Positions 17,704 to 24,787 of a DNA stretch of 64,000 nucleotides are shown here, piece after piece. Location of the stretch: the NCBI GenBank assembly GCA_963846565.1, contig CAWJWL010000004.1, forward strand, positions 124,001 through 188,000. The letters run 5' to 3'. Source of the DNA: WHSW01 sp963846565. GTDB lineage: Bacteria; Actinomycetota; Thermoleophilia; Solirubrobacterales; 70-9. Positions within the stretch are counted from its first letter, which is position 1, and each line of letters starts with the position of its first letter. The notes under the pieces are model-generated. The model was not told the DNA's origin, ran no database searches, and worked only from the letters and a program-made list of their open reading frames with translations. Position numbers and translations under genes: made by a program.

Positions 17704-18930
17704 TCACGCTTCGGCCATCGCCGCCTGCAGGTTCTCGTCGATCGAGGCGAGGAACTCCTGCGTCGTCTGGAAGTCCTGGCCTTCGCCGACGAGCAGCGCG
17801 AGGTCCTTGGTCATCTTGCCGCTCTCGACCGTCTCCACGCAGACCCGCTCGAGCGTTTCGGCGAACTCGGTGACCGCGGGTGTCTCGTCCATGCGCCCGC
17901 GAGCGGCAAGCGCCCGGGTCCAGGCGAAGATCGAGGCGATCGGGTTGGTCGAGGTCGGGTTGCCCTTCTGGTGCTCGCGGAAGTGGCGGGTGACGGTGCC
18001 GTGGGCGGCCTCGGCCTCGACCGTCTTGCCGTCGGGCGTCATCAGCACGGAGGTCATCAGGCCGAGCGAGCCGAAGCCCTGGGCGACCGTGTCGGACTGG
18101 ACATCGCCGTCGTAGTTCTTGCAGGCCCATACGTAGCCGCCCTCCCACTTCAGCGCCGCGGCGACCATGTCGTCGATCAGGCGGTGCTCGTAGGTGATCC
18201 CGGCGGCCTCGAAGTCCGACTTGAACTCGGCGTCGTAGATCTCCTGGAAGAGGTCCTTGAAGCGGCCGTCGTAGCGCTTCAGGATCGTGTTCTTCGTCGA
18301 CATGTAGACCGGGAACTCGCGGTCGAGGCCGTAGCGCATCGAGGCGCGGGCGAAGTCGCGGATCGAGTCGTCGAGGTTGTACATCCCCATCGCGATCCCG
18401 CTCGAGGGGAAGTCGAAGATGTCGATCTCGATCGGCTCCCCCTCGCTGCCCTCCTTCGGGGTCCAGGTCAGGGTCAGCTTCCCCTCCCCCGGGATCAGCG
18501 TGTCCTCGGCCCGGTACTGGTCGCCGAAGGCGTGACGGCCGATGATGATCGGCTTCGTCCACCCGGGCACGAGGCGCGGGATGTTCGAGATCACGATCGG
18601 CTCGCGGAAGATGACGCCGCCGAGGATGTTGCGGATCGTCCCGTTGGGCGAGCGGTACATCTCCTCGAGGCCGAACTCCTCCACCCGCGCCTCGTCGGGC
18701 GTGATCGTCGCGCACTTGACGCCGACGCCGTGCTCCTTGATCGCGTTCGCGGCGTCGACCGTGATCTGGTCGGAGGTCGCGTCGCGGCTCTCGATCCCGA
18801 GGTCGTAGTACTTCAGGTCGACATCGACGTAGGGCAGGATCAGCTGCTCCTTGATGAAGGCCCAGATGATCCGGGTCATCTCGTCGCCGTCGAGCTCGAC
18901 GATCGGGTTCTTGACTTCGATCTTTGCCAT
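17704..18930 (-). CDS. icd: NADP-dependent isocitrate dehydrogenase
   Basis: 408 residues, the homodimeric IDH type shared with eukaryotic cytosolic enzymes. Conserved features: VELDGDEMTRIIW at the N-terminus, the substrate loop SPNGTIRNILGG, RHAFGDQYRA, the catalytic Lys/Tyr region, the metal-binding Asp of YDGDVQSDTVAQGFGSLGLM, and the cofactor segment AAHGTVTRHFREH. It converts isocitrate to 2-oxoglutarate in the TCA cycle. The ATG is unambiguous. The stop lies 75 bases from the subtilase start on the same strand, so separate transcription is likely. Confidence 0.96.
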   Translation of the reverse strand: MAKIEVKNPIVELDGDEMTRIIWAFIKEQLILPYVDVDLKYYDLGIESRDATSDQITVDAANAIKEHGVGVKCATITPDEARVEEFGLEEMYRSPNGTIRNILGGVIFREPIVISNIPRLVPGWTKPIIIGRHAFGDQYRAEDTLIPGEGKLTLTWTPKEGSEGEPIEIDIFDFPSSGIAMGMYNLDDSIRDFARASMRYGLDREFPVYMSTKNTILKRYDGRFKDLFQEIYDAEFKSDFEAAGITYEHRLIDDMVAAALKWEGGYVWACKNYDGDVQSDTVAQGFGSLGLMTSVLMTPDGKTVEAEAAHGTVTRHFREHQKGNPTSTNPIASIFAWTRALAARGRMDETPAVTEFAETLERVCVETVESGKMTKDLALLVGEGQDFQTTQEFLASIDENLQAAMAEA

Positions 18931-19037
18931 CGCGCGGAGCGGGCGATGCTATCGACAGCCGGGCCGGGTCGGGGGACGATCGCCCCGCGCGGAGGTCAAT
19001 ACCCCGTCGCGACACTGGGCACGGTTAGATTGCGCCC

Positions 19038-19805
19038 ATGCCTATCTCGAGCCGGATTCGCCGGCACCTCCGCGGAAACGTCATCGCCTACCTCGCGCTC
19101 TTCGTCGCCCTCGGCGGCAGCGCGATCGCGCTCCCGGGCAAGAAGACCGTCAAGGGGGACGACCTCGCCAACGGCGCGGTGAAGACCCGCGCGATCGCCA
19201 ACGGGAAGGTGACCGAGTCGAAGCTGGCGCCGGGATCCGTGAACGCGGCGAAGCTCGCCGACGGTGCGGTCGTGCGGGCCAAGATCGCGCAGGGTGAGGT
19301 CACCGGCGGCAAGATCGACGTCGCCGCGGTCTCGACCCCGAAGCTGGCGGGCGACGCCGTCACCACGGCAAAGGTCGCGCCCGGCACCCTCGAGGCGAGC
19401 GACTTCGGCGCCGGCCAGATCAGCGACGGGTTCGTCTTTACCGACACCGCCAACCTCACCGGAACCGCGGACGCGGCCTTCCCGGCCGCGCCGCACGCCT
19501 ACAACGCTCCCCGGGGCGGCCGCCTGTTGCTGAGCGCGACGACGACGGCAACGATCACCTGCGTCGCGGCCTGCGATCGCAAGATCGCGCTGTTCGTCGA
19601 CGGAAGTTCCGCTCCGGTCCCCGGTTCGACCGTGGTCATCAGCGGTGGGGCCGGCGACACGGTGGTCCGAGATCTGACGAGCACCGGTCTCCTCGCCGTC
19701 GGCGCCGGCGCGCACACGGTCCAGGCCCGGTTCGTCGACTCAGCGCCGACCGTCACCGGCAGCTTCGAGAACAACTCGATCTCCGGGGTGCTGCTGCAGT
19801 CATGA
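19038..19805 (+). CDS. Membrane-anchored surface protein with decapeptide repeats
   Basis: 255 residues. The N-terminus SRIRRHLRGNVIAYLALFVA is the membrane/signal anchor typical of a large Solirubrobacterales protein group. Residues 41-120 are eight near-perfect 10-residue repeats of the form x-K-(L/I)-A-x-G-x-V-x-x (e.g. SKLAPGSVNA, AKLADGAVVR, AKIAQGEVTG), which suggests a beta-helical or trimeric stalk. The C-terminal 130 residues are beta-rich with two cysteines close together (ITCVAACD), like a receptor-binding or carbohydrate-binding head. Role unknown; probably displayed outside the membrane. The ATG is clear. It is divergent from icd. Confidence 0.75.
   Translation: MPISSRIRRHLRGNVIAYLALFVALGGSAIALPGKKTVKGDDLANGAVKTRAIANGKVTESKLAPGSVNAAKLADGAVVRAKIAQGEVTGGKIDVAAVSTPKLAGDAVTTAKVAPGTLEASDFGAGQISDGFVFTDTANLTGTADAAFPAAPHAYNAPRGGRLLLSATTTATITCVAACDRKIALFVDGSSAPVPGSTVVISGGAGDTVVRDLTSTGLLAVGAGAHTVQARFVDSAPTVTGSFENNSISGVLLQS
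19158..19397 (+). repeat. Eight 30-bp in-frame coding repeats
   Basis: The stretch encodes eight decapeptides (residues 41-120 of the gene at 19038). The repeats are diverged at DNA level but keep the period exactly, consistent with selection for a repeated protein fold rather than recent slippage. Confidence 0.7.
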
Positions 19806-19821
19806 ACCGGTGGTAGTAGTG

Positions 19822-19843
19822 TTTCCTACGGTGCCGTAGGAAA
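19822..19843. promoter_or_regulatory. Perfect 22-bp palindrome overlapping a start codon
   Basis: TTTCCTACGG-TG-CCGTAGGAAA: two 10-bp arms and a 2-base centre. The last base is the A of the ATG at 19843. It looks like an operator for a dimeric or tetrameric TetR-type regulator; a 2-base loop makes an RNA hairpin function less likely. Confidence 0.6.
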
Positions 19844-20265
19844 TGAGCTCCTCCGCTGAAACCCTCGCCCGCGCCGCCCGCCGCGCGCCCGAACCGCTGC
19901 TGCGCGCATCGCTGACCAGGCCCTTCCGGCGCTCGGTGATCGCCGGAGTCTTCCGCCAGATGCCGCGGCAGCTGAAGCCGTCGGCGGCAGCCGCGGACGC
20001 GACGATCCGGTGGGACCTGACCAGCGCCGGCGAGACCTTCGAGACGTGGTACCTCCTCTTCGAGGACGGCCGCTGCCGAACCACCCGCCGCCCACCCGAG
20101 CACAGCCCGCGGACCACGTTCACGGTCGAGGGTCTCGACTTCCTCCGTCTCGCGATCGGCGCCGAGAACCCGATGAGCATGTTCCAGTCGGGCCGGATCA
20201 AGATCACCGGCGACATCTTCTTCGCCGCGCAGCTGCAGTCCGCGTTCGCGATCCCAGCCACCTGA
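19843..20265 (+). CDS. Stand-alone SCP2-like lipid-binding domain protein
   Basis: 140 residues. After a basic amphipathic N-terminal helix, the rest matches the SCP2 sterol-carrier fold: ATIRWDLTS, WYLLFEDGRCRTT, TTFTVEGLDFLRL, and the closing SGRIKITGDIFFAAQL, whose 'GKIKITGD' form is the family hallmark. It probably binds a fatty acyl or sterol-like ligand in the cytoplasm. The ATG has no separate Shine-Dalgarno sequence, because the preceding bases are the 22-bp palindrome; a leaderless or tightly repressed mRNA is possible. The TetR gene follows 108 bases later, beyond a large hairpin. Confidence 0.78.
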   Translation: MSSSAETLARAARRAPEPLLRASLTRPFRRSVIAGVFRQMPRQLKPSAAAADATIRWDLTSAGETFETWYLLFEDGRCRTTRRPPEHSPRTTFTVEGLDFLRLAIGAENPMSMFQSGRIKITGDIFFAAQLQSAFAIPAT

Positions 20266-20285
20266 CTCCGCAGCGCTGCCGGGCC

Positions 20286-20334
20286 GAACTGCCCGGAATC
20301 GCTCTCACCCTCTGAGCGTAAAGCCGGGCAGTTC
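20286..20334 (+). terminator. Long compound hairpin after the SCP2 gene
   Basis: GAACTGCCCGG (20286-20296) pairs perfectly with CCGGGCAGTTC (20324-20334). Inside the loop a second stem CGCTC/GAGCG (20300-20304 with 20314-20318) can form. It starts 20 bases after the SCP2 stop codon and ends just before the -35 element of the TetR gene, as expected for a terminator. Confidence 0.55.
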
Positions 20335-20338
20335 GCTC

Positions 20339-20370
20339 TTGACAAAGATGTGAATTGTGGTTCACTTCTT
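20339..20370 (+). promoter_or_regulatory. TetR-gene promoter with self-overlapping operator
   Basis: A consensus -35 TTGACA (20339-20344) is immediately followed by AAGATGTGAA-TTGTGG-TTCACTTCTT (20345-20370). This is a 10+6+10 palindrome with one mismatch that ends 3 bases before the TetR start codon. Binding there would cover the -10 region, the signature of autorepression. Confidence 0.65.
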
Positions 20371-20373
20371 TGA

Positions 20374-21003
20374 ATGGCTTACCGAGCGACCGAGCGCACG
20401 GAGGCGCGCAAGGCTGAGGTCCGTGAGCGGATCGTGGCCGCAGCGCGCGGGCTGGTCGCCGAGGGTGGCTACGCGAATGCCTCGGTCGCGGCTGTCGCCG
20501 AGCGCGCCGGGGTCGCCACCGGCACCGTCTACCGCCACTTCCCCTCCAAGGCGGAGCTGTTCGCCGAGGTCTTCCGCAGCGCCTCGCAGCACGAGGTCGA
20601 CGCTGTGATCGCCGCCTCAGCCGACGTCGGCGACTCGGTCGCCGGCCGCCTCGCGGCCGCGGTCGACACCTTCGCCCGGCGCGCCCTCCAGGGGCGCCGC
20701 CTGGCCTGGGCGCTGATCGCCGAGCCCGTCGATCCAGCCGTCGAGGCCGAGCGGCTCGTCTTCCGCCGCGCCTACCGCGACGCCTTCGCCGCCGTGATCG
20801 ACGACGGGATCGCCTCCGGCGAGCTCCCCCCGCAGGATCCGGCGACGAGCGCCGCCGCCCTCGTCGGCGCGATCGGCGAAGCGCTCGTCGGCCCCGTCTC
20901 CCCCACCGCCACCGCCCATGACCCCGAATCCGTGATCGGCTCGCTGAAGGCGTTCTGCCTCCGCGCCGTGACAGGAAAGGAACCCGCCAGTGTCGACAGT
21001 TGA
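20374..21003 (+). CDS. TetR/AcrR-family transcriptional regulator
   Basis: 209 residues. The N-terminal TetR DNA-binding domain is clear: ERIVAAARGLVAEGGYANAS, VAAVAERAGVATGTVYRHFP and SKAELFAEVF. The C-terminal helical domain would bind an inducer, likely an acyl-CoA or fatty acid given the neighbours. Its last 14 bases overlap the acyl-CoA dehydrogenase-like gene, so they are one transcript, and a palindromic operator lies directly in front. A repressor of its own operon is the simplest reading. Confidence 0.9.
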   Translation: MAYRATERTEARKAEVRERIVAAARGLVAEGGYANASVAAVAERAGVATGTVYRHFPSKAELFAEVFRSASQHEVDAVIAASADVGDSVAGRLAAAVDTFARRALQGRRLAWALIAEPVDPAVEAERLVFRRAYRDAFAAVIDDGIASGELPPQDPATSAAALVGAIGEALVGPVSPTATAHDPESVIGSLKAFCLRAVTGKEPASVDS

Positions 21004-22666
21004 ACAGCGCCCGTCCGCGTCCACCCACGAGGTCACCAACCAGGCGGCTCCACTCGAGGGCTACAACACCTACGAGGCCGACCGGGTCCTGACCGAGGCG
21101 CTGCGGCGCGAGGGTGGCGAGTGGGGCGAGGAGCGCGTCCGCGAGGCGGGCGCGTTCGCCGGCTCGGCGCGGGCAATTCGCTGGGGGTTCGAGGCGAACG
21201 AGAACCCGCCCAAGCTTCGGACGCACGACCGCCTCGGCAACCGCATCGACGAGGTCGAGTTCCACCCCTCCTGGCACGAGCTGATGCGCGCCGGGATCGC
21301 AAGCGGGGCGCACGCGCTGCCGTGGCGCGAGCCGCAGCCGGGCGCCCACGTCGTGCGGGCGGCAATGTCGGTCTGCTCGCAGGCGGAGGCGGGCGTGGGC
21401 TGCCCGATCTCGATGACCTACTCGGTGATCCCCGCGCTGCGCAAGCAGCCCGAGATCGCGGCCGAGTGGGAGCCGCGCTTCCTCTCCCTCGACTACGACG
21501 GCGAGCGCCTGCGCCCGGCCGCCGACAAGGCTGGCGCGCTCTGCGGCATGGGGATGACGGAGAAGCAGGGCGGCTCCGACGTGCGCTCCAACACCACCGT
21601 GGCGAGGCCGCTCAACGGCGGCGGGCCGGGAGGCGAGTACGCGCTCACCGGCCACAAGTGGTTCTTCTCGGCGCCGATGTGCGACGCCTTCCTCGTCCTC
21701 GCCCAGGCCGAAGGCGGGGTCTCCTGCTTCTTCATGCCGCGCTTCACCCCAGACGGGGAGCGCAATCCGATCCTGATCCAGCGGCTCAAGGACAAGCTCG
21801 GAAACCGAAGCAATGCGTCCTCGGAGGTCGAGTTCCGTGGTACGTGGGCGCGGCTCGTCGGCGAGGAGGGACGGGGCGTGCCGACGATCATCGAGATGGT
21901 CAACCACACCCGCCTCGACTGCTCGCTCGGCGCCGCGAACTCGATGCGCGCCGGGGTCGCGAACGCGATCAACCACACCTCGCAGCGCTCCGCCTTCGGC
22001 AAGGTGCTGATCGAGCAGCCGCTGATGCAGAACGTGCTCGCCGACCTCGCGGTCGAGTCGGAGGCGGCGACGATCGGCGCGCTCCGGTTGGCCAGGGCGT
22101 ACGACCAGGACATCGCCGGCGACGAGAGCGAGCGCGCCTTCAAGCGGGTGGCGAACGCGGCGCTCAAATACTGGACCTGCAAGCGCGCACCGGTCCACGC
22201 GGCGGAGGCGCTCGAGTGCTTCGGCGGGAACGGCTTCGTCGAGGAATCCGGGATGCCGCGCCTGTTCCGTGAGTCGCCCCTCAACTCGATCTGGGAGGGC
22301 TCCGGCAACGTCCAGTGCCTCGACGTCCTCCGCGGGATGGCACGCTCGCCGGAGTCGCTCGAGGCGTTCCTCGCCGAGGTCGACGAGGGCGCCGGCGCGG
22401 ATGCGCGCGTCGCCACCGCCGCGGCAGAGCTGCGCGGAGAGTTCTCCGACCTCGAGGGGATCGAGTCACGGGCGCGCCGCGTCGTCGAGCGGATGGCGCT
22501 CGCACTCCAGGGTTCCCTGCTGGTCCGCTTCGGCGACGATGCGGTCGCGGACGCGTTCTGCGCCTCACGCCTCGCAGGCGACGGCGGCCGCGCCTTCGGC
22601 ACGCTGCCGGCGGGCACGGACTTCAAGCGAATCATCGAGCGCCACGCGCCGTTGCCGCTCGCGTGA
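20990..22666 (+). CDS. AidB-like acyl-CoA dehydrogenase family flavoprotein
   Basis: 558 residues, the AidB length (E. coli ~541), and longer than ordinary acyl-CoA dehydrogenases (~380). AidB-type landmarks: NQAAPLEGYNTYEADRVL at the N-terminus, GMGMTEKQGGSDVRSN, the FAD-binding YALTGHKWFFSAPMCDAF, and EALECFGGNGFVEESGMPR with the RESPLNSIWEGSGNV segment. E. coli AidB binds DNA and FAD and takes part in the alkylation response; many homologues are simply uncharacterised dehydrogenases. The GTG start lies inside the TetR gene with AAAGGA 8 bases upstream. Regulation by the adjacent TetR, not Ada, is implied by context. Confidence 0.88.
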   Translation: MSTVEQRPSASTHEVTNQAAPLEGYNTYEADRVLTEALRREGGEWGEERVREAGAFAGSARAIRWGFEANENPPKLRTHDRLGNRIDEVEFHPSWHELMRAGIASGAHALPWREPQPGAHVVRAAMSVCSQAEAGVGCPISMTYSVIPALRKQPEIAAEWEPRFLSLDYDGERLRPAADKAGALCGMGMTEKQGGSDVRSNTTVARPLNGGGPGGEYALTGHKWFFSAPMCDAFLVLAQAEGGVSCFFMPRFTPDGERNPILIQRLKDKLGNRSNASSEVEFRGTWARLVGEEGRGVPTIIEMVNHTRLDCSLGAANSMRAGVANAINHTSQRSAFGKVLIEQPLMQNVLADLAVESEAATIGALRLARAYDQDIAGDESERAFKRVANAALKYWTCKRAPVHAAEALECFGGNGFVEESGMPRLFRESPLNSIWEGSGNVQCLDVLRGMARSPESLEAFLAEVDEGAGADARVATAAAELRGEFSDLEGIESRARRVVERMALALQGSLLVRFGDDAVADAFCASRLAGDGGRAFGTLPAGTDFKRIIERHAPLPLA

Positions 22667-22759
22667 GGATGGTGCGCTCTCGCGAGTACTACGCGGGTGC
22701 GAGCCGACAGCCAGTTCCCGGTCTTCGGCCTCTGCGAGTGCCCGAAGTAGGATCCGGCA

Positions 22760-23533
22760 ATGGACTCTGAGCGCGTCGGCGTTGACGTCAGCGGCGGAAT
22801 CGCCGATGTCGTCCTCACCCGCGGCGACAGGCACAACGGCCTCGACGCGGAGATGTTCGAGGCGATCGTCGAGGCGGCAGCCGAGGTCGCCGCCGACTCC
22901 GACGTCCGAGTCGCGGTCCTCTCCGGCGAGGGCCCGAGCTTCTGTGCCGGGCTCGACTTCAAGGCGGTGATGGCAGGCGGCGGACTCTCGCCCGACTCGC
23001 TCTTCAGCCGCGCGCCGGGCGACATCGCCAACAACGCGCAGCGCCCGGCGTTCGACTGGCATCGGCTCGAGGTCCCGGTGATCGCCGCGATTCACGGCGC
23101 CTGCCTCGGGGGTGGCCTGCAGATCGCGCTCGGCGCCGACATCCGGATCGCCACCGCCGACGCGAAGCTCTCGGTGATGGAGATCCGCTACGGCCTGATC
23201 CCCGACATGAGCATCACCACCAGCCTCCCGGACCTCGTCGGGATCGACGTCGCCAAGGAGCTCACCTGGACCGGGCGGATGATCAGCGGCACCGAGGCCC
23301 ACGAGCTCGGACTCGTGACCCGGATCGCCGACGACCCGCGCGCGGCCGCGCTCGAGCTCGCCGCGACGATCGCCGCGCAGTCCCCGTCCGCAATCAGGGC
23401 CGGCAAGCGCCTCTTCGACGAGGCCTGGCGCGCCCCGGCGGCCGTTGGACTCGCGCTCGAAGAGGAGCTGCAGCGCACGCTGATCGGCGGCGACGATCAG
23501 GTCGCAGCGGTCACGAAAGCGCTCACCGGCTGA
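22760..23533 (+). CDS. Enoyl-CoA hydratase/isomerase (crotonase) family protein
   Basis: 257 residues with the crotonase fold. The oxyanion-hole segments are GEGPSFCAGLDFKAVM and IHGACLGGGLQIALGAD; the following MEIRYGLIPDMSIT occupies the active-site region. Lack of the usual Gly-Gly after the Pro (GLIPDM instead of GTIPGAGG) suggests a side branch such as an isomerase or thioesterase-like crotonase rather than the beta-oxidation hydratase. About 90 bases follow the AidB-like gene, so the same transcript is possible. Its stop overlaps the next start by one base. Confidence 0.85.
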   Translation: MDSERVGVDVSGGIADVVLTRGDRHNGLDAEMFEAIVEAAAEVAADSDVRVAVLSGEGPSFCAGLDFKAVMAGGGLSPDSLFSRAPGDIANNAQRPAFDWHRLEVPVIAAIHGACLGGGLQIALGADIRIATADAKLSVMEIRYGLIPDMSITTSLPDLVGIDVAKELTWTGRMISGTEAHELGLVTRIADDPRAAALELAATIAAQSPSAIRAGKRLFDEAWRAPAAVGLALEEELQRTLIGGDDQVAAVTKALTG

Positions 23534-24723
23534 TGCCGGCGCGCGGCCAGCTGACCCTTCTCCACATTCGCGGAATCCGGATCGGGGTCGACTACTCCTG
23601 GTTCCTCGTCCTCTTCCTGATCATCTGGTGGCTCTCGGGCTTCTACCGCGACGTCCTCGGCGTCGATGACGGGGCCATCGAGCCCTACCTGCTCGGGGTC
23701 GCCTCAGCGCTCGCCTTCTTCGCCTCGATCCTCCTCCACGAGCTCGGCCACGCGTTCGTCGCCGTGCGGAACGGAATCCCGATCTCGGACATCACTCTCT
23801 GGTTCTTCGGCGGCGTCGCGCGGATGACCCGCGATACCGACTCTCCCGGCACCGAGTTCAAGGTCGCGGTCGCCGGGCCCCTGGTGACGCTCGTGATCGC
23901 CGTGGTCTGCGGGGGCGCCGCGATCGCGATCGCCGGCTCTGAGGAGTTCTGGGACGCGATGACCCTCAGCGAGGGCGCCGACACCTCGGGCGGGCTCGCG
24001 ATGCTCGCCTGGCTCGCCTCCATCAACGTGCTCGTCCTGCTCTTCAACCTGATCCCCGCGTTCCCGCTCGACGGCGGGCGCATCGCGCGAGCGATCGCCT
24101 GGCGGATCAGCGGCGACCGCGGCCGCGCGACCCGTTTCGCCGCCGCCGTCGGGCAGCTGTTCTCGTGGCTGTTCATCGCCTTCGGCGTCGTCTGGGCGAT
24201 CTCGGTCGGCGACCTGATCACCGGCATCTGGTTCGTGCTGATCGGCTTCATCCTCGGGCAGTCGGCCCGCGGCCATGCCGCCCAATCGGAGTTCGCGAGC
24301 CGGATCGAGGGCATCCGCGTCGCCGACGTGATGGACGCCGACCCGGTCGCGATCCCGGAGAGCGCCAGCGTCGAGCAGGCGTTCGACGAGTTCTTCCTCC
24401 GCTACCGCTGGCCCTGGTTCCCGGTCGTGGACGCCGCCCAGCGCTTCCGCGGTCTGCTCGAGCGCGACGCCGCGGACGCGGTCCCGGAGCCGAGCCGGGC
24501 GTCGCAGTCGGTCGCCGCGCTGCTCGCGGGCGACGGGTCGGCCGTCCGCGTTGACACCGACGCCCCACTCGAATCGCTGCTCGGAAACGAGGAATTGCGG
24601 CGTCTCGGCGGCCTCGTCGCCGTCGACGCCGACGGGCGGCTCCGCGGGGTGATCACCGCCGATCAGGTCGGCCGGGCGCTCCGCGATGCGCTCACCAATC
24701 CGCTCCGCGGCTCCTCCGGTTAG
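23533..24723 (+). CDS. Site-2 protease (M50 family) with C-terminal CBS pair
   Basis: 396 residues. An integral-membrane zinc protease with HELGH at 69-73 in the second membrane helix. The third ligand is in NLIPAFPLDGGRI. About six membrane segments are present, then two CBS domains (VADVMDADPVAIPESASVEQ onward, about 255-385) in the cytoplasm. M50 proteases of this Rip/SpoIVFB-like group cut membrane-bound regulators such as anti-sigma factors; the CBS pair would couple this to an adenine nucleotide. The ATG overlaps the crotonase TGA, indicating translational coupling. Confidence 0.9.
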   Translation: MPARGQLTLLHIRGIRIGVDYSWFLVLFLIIWWLSGFYRDVLGVDDGAIEPYLLGVASALAFFASILLHELGHAFVAVRNGIPISDITLWFFGGVARMTRDTDSPGTEFKVAVAGPLVTLVIAVVCGGAAIAIAGSEEFWDAMTLSEGADTSGGLAMLAWLASINVLVLLFNLIPAFPLDGGRIARAIAWRISGDRGRATRFAAAVGQLFSWLFIAFGVVWAISVGDLITGIWFVLIGFILGQSARGHAAQSEFASRIEGIRVADVMDADPVAIPESASVEQAFDEFFLRYRWPWFPVVDAAQRFRGLLERDAADAVPEPSRASQSVAALLAGDGSAVRVDTDAPLESLLGNEELRRLGGLVAVDADGRLRGVITADQVGRALRDALTNPLRGSSG

Positions 24724-24787
24724 TGACGGGAGTTGCATAAGGGTCGGGAAATCGGGAGGATTACCCCAACTCAACGAGGCGGTACCC

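Noticed and set aside
20990..22666. Assigning the DNA alkylation-repair name aidB outright
   Set aside because: Family membership is clear but the local TetR context and lack of ada argue against assuming the E. coli role.
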